DNA of 10,992 bases from Bacillota bacterium (GTDB taxonomy: Bacteria > Bacillota > Clostridia > Christensenellales > Aristaeellaceae): NCBI GenBank assembly GCA_023404715.1, contig JAEYAR010000097.1, positions 1 through 10,992 of the forward strand, given 5' to 3'. Under the pieces are notes generated by a model, which was not told where the DNA came from, made no database searches, and worked only from the letters and a program-made list of their open reading frames with translations. Every line of letters starts with the position of its first letter. Within the stretch, counting starts at the first letter, position 1. Below are positions 5,900-10,992 of the stretch, one piece after another. A program made the position numbers and the translations under genes.

Positions 5900-7411
5900 A
5901 TGTTGGAACTGTTTGCACAGGGATTTGTGCAGATGGCAAACCCGCTATGCATCGGCATGACGGCTTTCGGGGTTTTTCTTGGCGTCATGTTCGGCTGTGT
6001 TCCCGGCCTGAACGGTAACACCGCGCTCGTGCTCGTCTTACCCCTGACGTACAAGCTGCCGCGGATGGCGGCGTTTGCCCTGATCATGGGCATCTATATC
6101 GGCTCATGCTCCGGCGGCCTGATTTCGGCCATACTGCTGAACATCCCGGGCGCGGCCTCGAATGTGGCGACCCAGTTCGACGGCGCGCCCATGGCGCGCA
6201 GGGGCGAAGCGGGCAAAGCGCTGGGGACCGGCATTTTCTATTCCTTTCTCGGCTCGTTCATCGGCTTTGCCGCGCTGTTCTTCCTGTCCGGGCCGGTGGC
6301 CAATATAGCGATCAACTTCGGCAAGGCGGACTATTTCTGGATGGCGATTTTTGCGCTAACCATGGTGATTTCTCTATCCAGCAAGAACCTTTGGAAGGGG
6401 CTTGCGGTCGCCTGCCTGGGCTTGCTCTGCTCCTTTATCGGCGCCAGCACGGTCGACGGCTCCACCCGCATGACCCTGGGCATGCACGCGCTTGACGCGG
6501 GCATCGACCTGATCCCCGCGTTGATCGGCATCTACGCGGTAGGCGAACTGATCAACGCCTCGAAGGCCTTTGACAGACGGATCAAACCTCTGAGCAACTA
6601 TAAGATCAAGGGCTTTGGCTTTAGCGCCGCCGAATTTAAGGAGCAGCTGGGCAACATGTTCCTCTCCGGTACGGTGGGCGCGTTCATCGGCATCCTGCCC
6701 GGCATTGGCGGCATGACTGCGAACCTGGTCGCCTATTCGGTATCCAAGTCGACCTCCAAGCACCCGGAAAAGTACGGCACCGGCTATATGGGCGGTCTGG
6801 TAGCCTCAGAAACCGCGAACAACGCCTGCGTGGGCGGCGCGATGATCCCGCTATTTGCCTTGGGCATCCCAGGCGACACGTTTACCGCCGTCATGCTGGG
6901 CGCGATGATGGTGCACGGCCTGCAGCCCGGCCCGTTGGTAATGACGAAGAACGCGGACTTTATTTACGGCATCTTTGTCGCGCTGCTGCTGGCGAATATT
7001 CTGTGCGTGACGCTCCAGTACTTCGGCATCAAGATCTTTGTGCGCCTGCTGGCCGTGCCCAAGCACATCCTGCTGCCGATCATCATGGTGTTATCCCTCG
7101 TCGGCGCCATCGCCATCAACAACCGCATCTTCGACGCCTGGGTGGTGCTGGCGTTCGGCGTGGTCGGCATCGTGATGAACCGGCTTCAATTTCCCATCAC
7201 GCCGATCATCTTGGGGTTCATCCTGGGGCCGCTGGCCGAGGAGAATCTACGCCGCGCTTTGATGCTCAGCCGCGGCGCATTGCTCCCGCTGGTGAGCAAT
7301 TTGCCCTCCATCATCCTGATCTGCATGTCGGTCTTGTCCCTGGCGCTCGCGCCGCGCTTGATGAAGCGCGAGGCGGCCGCGCAGGCCGAGATGCAAAAGA
7401 TGACCAAGTGA
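5900..7411 (+). CDS. tctA: TTT transporter large membrane subunit (TctA family)
   Basis: A protein of 503 residues, the normal length for TctA, with about eleven or twelve hydrophobic segments. Two family motifs are clear: CVPGLNGNTALVLVLPLTY (33-51) with GSCSGGLISAILLNIPGAAS (68-87) and DGAPMARRGEAGKALG (94-109) in the first half, and LPGIGGMTANLVAY (266-279) in the inverted-repeat second half, followed by SETANNACVGGAMIPLFALG (303-322). It is the permease that moves the substrate across the membrane, driven by an ion gradient, working with TctB and TctC. The ATG at 5900 has AAGGAGG seven bases upstream. A longer reading from 5873 would add nine residues across that binding site and is unlikely. 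The dehydratase gene follows after 37 bases. Confidence 0.95.
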   Translation: MLELFAQGFVQMANPLCIGMTAFGVFLGVMFGCVPGLNGNTALVLVLPLTYKLPRMAAFALIMGIYIGSCSGGLISAILLNIPGAASNVATQFDGAPMARRGEAGKALGTGIFYSFLGSFIGFAALFFLSGPVANIAINFGKADYFWMAIFALTMVISLSSKNLWKGLAVACLGLLCSFIGASTVDGSTRMTLGMHALDAGIDLIPALIGIYAVGELINASKAFDRRIKPLSNYKIKGFGFSAAEFKEQLGNMFLSGTVGAFIGILPGIGGMTANLVAYSVSKSTSKHPEKYGTGYMGGLVASETANNACVGGAMIPLFALGIPGDTFTAVMLGAMMVHGLQPGPLVMTKNADFIYGIFVALLLANILCVTLQYFGIKIFVRLLAVPKHILLPIIMVLSLVGAIAINNRIFDAWVVLAFGVVGIVMNRLQFPITPIILGFILGPLAEENLRRALMLSRGALLPLVSNLPSIILICMSVLSLALAPRLMKREAAAQAEMQKMTK

Positions 7412-7448
7412 GCTCGTTGCTTGAACAGAAAATAAGGAGGGCTTCTGC

Positions 7449-9134
7449 TTGGAGTACTACAACGAACTGCTGCGCGGGGACGCGGGGGCGCTCAAACGCG
7501 CGCTCTACAAATCCATGGGCTTTACGGACGAGGCGCTTAGCCGCCCGATTGTCGCGGTGGTCAATTCTTATACGAATGCGACCCCGGGCCATGCCAATCT
7601 GAACCAGCTGGCGGAGCAGGTGACGCGCGGCATCGAGGCGGCAGGCGGTACGGCCATGACGTTTTCCACCATCGCCCCCTGCGACGGGATCGCCGAAGGG
7701 CATGTGGGCATGCGCTATATTCTGCCTTCCAGGGACGTCATCACGGCCTCGGTAGAGTGCATGGTGCGATCGCACCGGTTTGACGGCATGGTGCTGCTCG
7801 GCTCATGCGACAAGATCGTGCCCGGCATGCTGATGGCGGCCGCGCGGCTCGACCTGCCTGCGATCTTTTTAAACGGCGGCCCGATGTACCCCGCGCGATA
7901 TCGCGGACGGGATTACGATGGCAACATCGTCACGGAAGCGATCGGCTGGAAGCAGCGCGGCGAGATCGACGCGGAGGAGTTCCGCCGGATCGAGAACCTC
8001 GCGGAGCCGTGCGTAGGCTCCTGCGCGATGCTCGGAACGGCGAACACGATGGGCATGGTGGCCGAGGCGCTGGGCATGTCGCTGCCGGGCTGCGCCGCGA
8101 TCCCCGCGGTGGACGCGAGGCGCATGCAGGCCGGGTACGAGACGGGGCGCAGGGTGATGGAGCTTATCCGCCAAGGGATCAGCGCGAGGCGGATCATCAC
8201 GCCGGAGAGCATCGAGAACGCCATCGCGCTCATCATGGGAACGGGCGGCTCGACCAACGCCATCATGCATCTGCAGGCCATCTATCGAGAGGCCGGGCTG
8301 GGCGATTTGCCGCTCTCCAGATTCGATGAACTGAGCCGGAGGGTTCCGCAGGTCGCTTCCGTCTACCCCGCTTCGCCCTATGACATGGTTGATTTTTATC
8401 ATGCGGGCGGCGTTCCAGCCTTGTTGCTGGAGCTGAAAGCGCTGCTGCACCTGGACTGCATGACGTGTACGGGAAAGACGCTGGGAGAAAACCTGCTGGA
8501 CGCGAGCCCCTCCGGCATGCGAGAGGTTATCCGGCCCGTACGGTCCCCGTTCTCGCATACGGGCGGCGTCGCGGTGCTGACGGGGAACCTGGCGCCGCTG
8601 GGCGCCGTCGTAAAACCGGCCGCAGTCCCCGAGCGACTATGGACGTTCTGCGGGAAGGCGCAGGTCTTCCAGAGCGAACAGGAGGCCGTCGAGGCGATCT
8701 GGAACGGCGGCGTCGGGCCGGGCGCCTGCATCATCCTGCGCTACGAAGGGCCCAAGGGCGGGCCGGGCATGCCGGAGATGTACCGCCCCATGAAGGCGCT
8801 GGAGGGGATGAACCTATCGGACAGCTGCGCGCTGATCACGGACGGACGCTTCTCGGGCAGCAATCGCGGCCTGTTTGTCGGCCACATTTCGCCGGAAGCC
8901 TACGAGGGCGGCGCGCTCGCGCTGGTGGAGGAGGGGGACGAGATCCTCATCGACATTCCCAACCGGGCGATCAGCCTAAACGTACCGGACGACGTTTTGC
9001 GGCGACGCCGGGCGGGATGGACAAAGCCGCAAAAGGACATCCCGGATGGATATCTCAAATTATATCAAACGGCGAGCCGCTCTGCTGCAGAGGGCGCCGT
9101 AGTAGGAGCATATCATGTTGACTTGGAAAAATGA
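7449..9134 (+). CDS. IlvD/Edd-family iron-sulfur dehydratase
   Basis: A protein of 561 residues. It removes water from a 2,3-dihydroxy acid to give a 2-keto acid. Family features are VVNSYTNATPGHANL (38-51), GSCDKIVPGMLMAA (118-131), EPCVGSCAMLGTANTM (186-201), MGTGGSTNAIMHL (263-275), RYEGPKGGPGMPEM (431-444) and ALITDGRFSGSNRG (461-474). The iron-sulfur ligands Cys120 and Cys192, Lys122 next to the metal site, and Ser469 of the FSG motif are present. The first cluster position is Gly47 rather than Cys, as in the E. coli IlvD type. The start is a TTG at 7449 with AAGGAGG eight bases upstream. Its reading frame overlaps rraA by 20 bases. In this setting a sugar-acid (aldonate) dehydratase is more likely than a branched-chain amino acid enzyme. 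The exact substrate is not visible. Confidence 0.9.
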   Translation: MEYYNELLRGDAGALKRALYKSMGFTDEALSRPIVAVVNSYTNATPGHANLNQLAEQVTRGIEAAGGTAMTFSTIAPCDGIAEGHVGMRYILPSRDVITASVECMVRSHRFDGMVLLGSCDKIVPGMLMAAARLDLPAIFLNGGPMYPARYRGRDYDGNIVTEAIGWKQRGEIDAEEFRRIENLAEPCVGSCAMLGTANTMGMVAEALGMSLPGCAAIPAVDARRMQAGYETGRRVMELIRQGISARRIITPESIENAIALIMGTGGSTNAIMHLQAIYREAGLGDLPLSRFDELSRRVPQVASVYPASPYDMVDFYHAGGVPALLLELKALLHLDCMTCTGKTLGENLLDASPSGMREVIRPVRSPFSHTGGVAVLTGNLAPLGAVVKPAAVPERLWTFCGKAQVFQSEQEAVEAIWNGGVGPGACIILRYEGPKGGPGMPEMYRPMKALEGMNLSDSCALITDGRFSGSNRGLFVGHISPEAYEGGALALVEEGDEILIDIPNRAISLNVPDDVLRRRRAGWTKPQKDIPDGYLKLYQTASRSAAEGAVVGAYHVDLEK

Positions 9135-9795
9135 CGATGAGCTGTTTGACGTCATGCGCAAGGAGCTGTACTCCGCGGTGATCGGGGATATTCTGGATCA
9201 GATGGGACGCTATCATCAGTTCCTGCCGATGGAGATTCAGCCCATCCGCGACGACATGGTCGTATGCGGCAGGGCGATGACAGTCTTGGAGGAGGACCTG
9301 CCGGTGACGGGGGAACCCGTCGAGGGGGAACCGGCTTTCGGCCACATGCTCGAGGCGCTGGACGGCCTTGAGAAGAACGAGGTGTATCTGTGCTCCGGCT
9401 CTACGCCGGACTATGCATTGGTCGGCGAGCTGATGTGCACCCGGATGCAGGCGCTGGGCGCCGCCGGGACGGTGATGAACGGCCCGCACAGGGACACGCG
9501 CGGCATCCTGGAGCTGGATTTTCCGTGCTTCAGCCGCGGGCGGTATAGCCAGGACCAGGCGCCGCGCGGGCGCGTGACGGCCTGGCGGGTGCCGATTGAG
9601 ATCGGGGAGACGCGCGTATGCCCCGGCGACATCGTCTTTGGGGATCTGGACGGAGTGGTTGTCATCCCGCAGGACATCGAGGCGGAGGTCATCGCGCGCG
9701 CGTGGGAAAAGGCCACGGGGGAGAAGACGGTCGGCAAGGCTATACGCGCCGGCATGAGCGCCGCCGATGCCTTTGCCAAATATGGTATACTGTAA
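9115..9795 (+). CDS. RraA / HMG-aldolase family protein
   Basis: A protein of 226 residues. It belongs to the RraA-like fold that includes 4-hydroxy-4-methyl-2-oxoglutarate aldolase and related enzymes that cleave or decarboxylate 2-keto acids using a divalent metal. Key segments are AVIGDILDQMG (21-31), the pocket segment ALVGELMCTRMQALGAAG (101-118), then NGPHRDTRGI (122-131) and PVFA-like PCFSRG (137-142), and GDIVFGDLDGVVVIP (171-185). Substrate-binding Arg126 and metal-binding Asp127 are kept, while the usual Asp before the first Gly of the motif is Asn122. The ATG overlaps the end of the dehydratase gene by 20 bases, with AGGAG six bases upstream, so translation is probably coupled. It could cleave the 2-keto-3-deoxy acid formed by a dehydratase. 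This is inference. Confidence 0.85.
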   Translation: MLTWKNDDELFDVMRKELYSAVIGDILDQMGRYHQFLPMEIQPIRDDMVVCGRAMTVLEEDLPVTGEPVEGEPAFGHMLEALDGLEKNEVYLCSGSTPDYALVGELMCTRMQALGAAGTVMNGPHRDTRGILELDFPCFSRGRYSQDQAPRGRVTAWRVPIEIGETRVCPGDIVFGDLDGVVVIPQDIEAEVIARAWEKATGEKTVGKAIRAGMSAADAFAKYGIL

Positions 9796-9803
9796 ATACC
9801 ATA
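9781..9803 (+). other. Inverted repeat across the rraA-family stop codon
   Basis: TATGGTAT (9781-9788) and ATACCATA (9796-9803) form a perfect eight-pair stem whose seven-base loop contains the stop codon (9793-9795). It ends just before the GGGAGGA binding site of dgoD. It is AT-rich and without a T run, so it is not a terminator. It could influence messenger processing or the start of dgoD translation. Confidence 0.45.
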
Positions 9804-9821
9804 AAAGGGAGGACGTTTTAC

Positions 9822-10967
9822 ATGAAGATTGCAAAGATTGAACTGTTTAAAGTTCCGCCGCGTTGGCTGTTTTTGAAAATGACGACCGACGACGGATACA
9901 CCGGCTGGGGCGAGCCTGTCTGCGAGGGCAAGGCGGACAGCGTTGCGGCGGCGGTTCGGGAGCTCGGCGCGCAGCTGATCGGCCACAGCGCGACAGACGT
10001 TGAGGACGCGTTTCAACAGATGTACCGCACGGGATTCTACCGCGGCGGCCCCATCCTGACCAGCGCGATTTCCGGCATCGAGCAGGCGATGTGGGACATC
10101 AAGGGCAAGGCGCTCGGCGTCCCGGTCTACGAGCTGCTGGGCGGCAAGGTGCGCGACAGAATCGAGGTGTATCGCTGGATCGGCGGAGACCATCCGCGCG
10201 ATACCGGCGAGGCGGCGAAGGAAGCGCTCGCGCAGGGCTACCGCGCCGTGAAGATGAACGGCACGGACGAGCTGCGCTGGATCGACACCTATGACAAACT
10301 GGACGCGACGGTCGAGCGCGTGGCGGCGATCCGGGAGGCCGCGCCGTCCATGCGCATTGCGGTAGACTTCCATGGCCGGGTGCACAAGACGATGGCCAAG
10401 CAGCTCATACACATGCTGGAGCCCTACCATCTGATGTTCATCGAGGAGCCGGTGCTGTGTGAAAACGAGGATGAGTTCCTGGAGCTTGCGCGCACCTGCC
10501 ATACGCCCATCGCGACGGGCGAACGCAATTTTACACGCTGGGGCTTTAAGCATATGCTTACGCGCGGCGGCGTGGACATTTTGCAGCCCGACGTGAGCCA
10601 CTGCGGCGGTATCCTGGAGGCGCGCAAGATCGCGGCCATGGCCGAAGCGTTCGATGTGGCCATCGCGCTGCACTGCCCGCTCGGCCCGATCGCACTGGCG
10701 GCTTGCCTGCAGGTTGACTTCTGCACCCCGAACGCGTTTATTCAGGAGCAGAGCGCGGGCATCCACTACAACGCGGGATACGACCTGCTCAATTACATCG
10801 ACAACCCGGAGGTATTCACCTACAAGGACGGCATGTGCGAGCGCCCGACGAAGCCCGGCCTGGGCGTGGACATCAACGAGGCGTACGTCCGCAAGATGGC
10901 CGCCGAGGGGCACGATTGGCACAACCCAATCTGGCGGGATAGCGACGGCATCATCGCCGAATGGTAA
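9822..10967 (+). CDS. dgoD: D-galactonate dehydratase (enolase superfamily)
   Basis: A protein of 381 residues, the same size as E. coli DgoD (EC 4.2.1.6), which it resembles along its whole length. Clear shared blocks are PPRWLFLK, GFYRGGPILTSAISGIEQAM, WDIKGKALGVPV, DFHGRV, LEPYHLMFIEEPVL, the HCPLGPIALAACL block and the C-terminal TKPGLGVDI and AEW. Catalytic residues by alignment with E. coli are the metal ligands Asp182, Glu208 and Glu234, the acid/base His184, and the Asp257-His284 pair. All are intact. The enzyme makes 2-keto-3-deoxy-D-galactonate from D-galactonate. The ATG at 9822 has GGGAGGA eight bases upstream. It follows the RraA-family gene by 26 bases as the last visible gene of the operon. 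A related aldonate as substrate is possible. Confidence 0.92.
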   Translation: MKIAKIELFKVPPRWLFLKMTTDDGYTGWGEPVCEGKADSVAAAVRELGAQLIGHSATDVEDAFQQMYRTGFYRGGPILTSAISGIEQAMWDIKGKALGVPVYELLGGKVRDRIEVYRWIGGDHPRDTGEAAKEALAQGYRAVKMNGTDELRWIDTYDKLDATVERVAAIREAAPSMRIAVDFHGRVHKTMAKQLIHMLEPYHLMFIEEPVLCENEDEFLELARTCHTPIATGERNFTRWGFKHMLTRGGVDILQPDVSHCGGILEARKIAAMAEAFDVAIALHCPLGPIALAACLQVDFCTPNAFIQEQSAGIHYNAGYDLLNYIDNPEVFTYKDGMCERPTKPGLGVDINEAYVRKMAAEGHDWHNPIWRDSDGIIAEW

Positions 10968-10992
10968 ACAAAGAAAGCACACCCCCTGCGGA
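10968..10992. other. Window end after dgoD
   Basis: Only 25 bases remain after the dgoD stop. They show no terminator stem or new start, so it cannot be judged whether the operon continues. Confidence 0.4.

Noticed and set aside
7805..9121. Alternative plus-strand frames inside the dehydratase gene (174 and 218 codons)
   Set aside because: Their translations are very arginine-, glycine- and histidine-rich out-of-frame readings of the IlvD/Edd gene, without start signals.
9618..9821. Upstream extension of dgoD to 9618
   Set aside because: The extra part lies inside the RraA-family gene in another frame. The ATG at 9822 has a good binding site and matches the E. coli DgoD start.
9411..10982. 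Minus-strand open frame of 523 codons opposite the RraA-family gene and dgoD
   Set aside because: Both plus-strand genes are firmly assigned. The antisense translation is low-complexity and crosses a gene boundary, as expected of GC-rich shadow frames.

Overview
The window looks like chromosomal DNA from a GC-rich member of the Firmicutes, probably a gut-type Clostridia. The evidence is strong AGGAGG-type ribosome binding sites, TTGACA/TATAAT-type promoters, a 5S rRNA followed directly by a CCA-encoding tRNA-Asn, a tripartite tricarboxylate transporter (TTT) and a Firmicutes-style signal peptide. The finer placement is inference.

Layout. (1) 1-166: the 3' end of a 5S rRNA gene, tRNA-Asn(GTT) and a strong intrinsic terminator, which together form the tail of an rRNA operon. 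(2) About 300-2240: a visibly AT-richer block unlike the rest of the window. Three minus-strand genes lie here: a single-pass membrane protein with a DUF4367-like outer domain (926-1636), a small cysteine-rich exported protein (607-894) and a small gene broken by one in-frame stop (317-571). Divergent from them is an XRE-family regulator (1770-2156). The two divergent promoters use the two arms of one inverted repeat as their -35 boxes, so one bound regulator could control both directions. (3) 2280-3137, minus strand: a two-helix membrane protein of unknown role, convergent with the XRE gene. (4) 3411-10967, plus strand: a catabolic locus for an aldonic or sugar acid.

The catabolic locus encodes a FadR-type GntR regulator, the three TTT subunits (periplasmic-type binding protein TctC, small membrane subunit TctB, large membrane subunit TctA), an IlvD/Edd-family dehydratase, an RraA/HMG-aldolase-family protein and an enolase-superfamily dehydratase very similar to D-galactonate dehydratase (DgoD). 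The likely logic is that TctCBA takes up a sugar acid, one or both dehydratases convert aldonates to 2-keto-3-deoxy acids, and the RraA-like protein may act on the keto acid. No 2-keto-3-deoxygalactonate kinase or DgoA aldolase is visible before the window ends, 25 bases after dgoD.

Regulation can be read from the DNA. The gntR promoter carries TTGTAGGACAA at its start site, an exact match to the FadR/VanR-group operator pattern TNGTNNNACNA. A second copy of its core, TGTATGACA, sits between the -35 and -10 of the transporter promoter. A terminator-like hairpin between tctC and tctB probably lets the binding protein be made in excess over the membrane subunits.

I found no clearly new system. 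The most useful leads are the predicted GntR regulon, the shared XRE operator and the unusual pairing of DgoD with IlvD/Edd and RraA behind a TTT importer.
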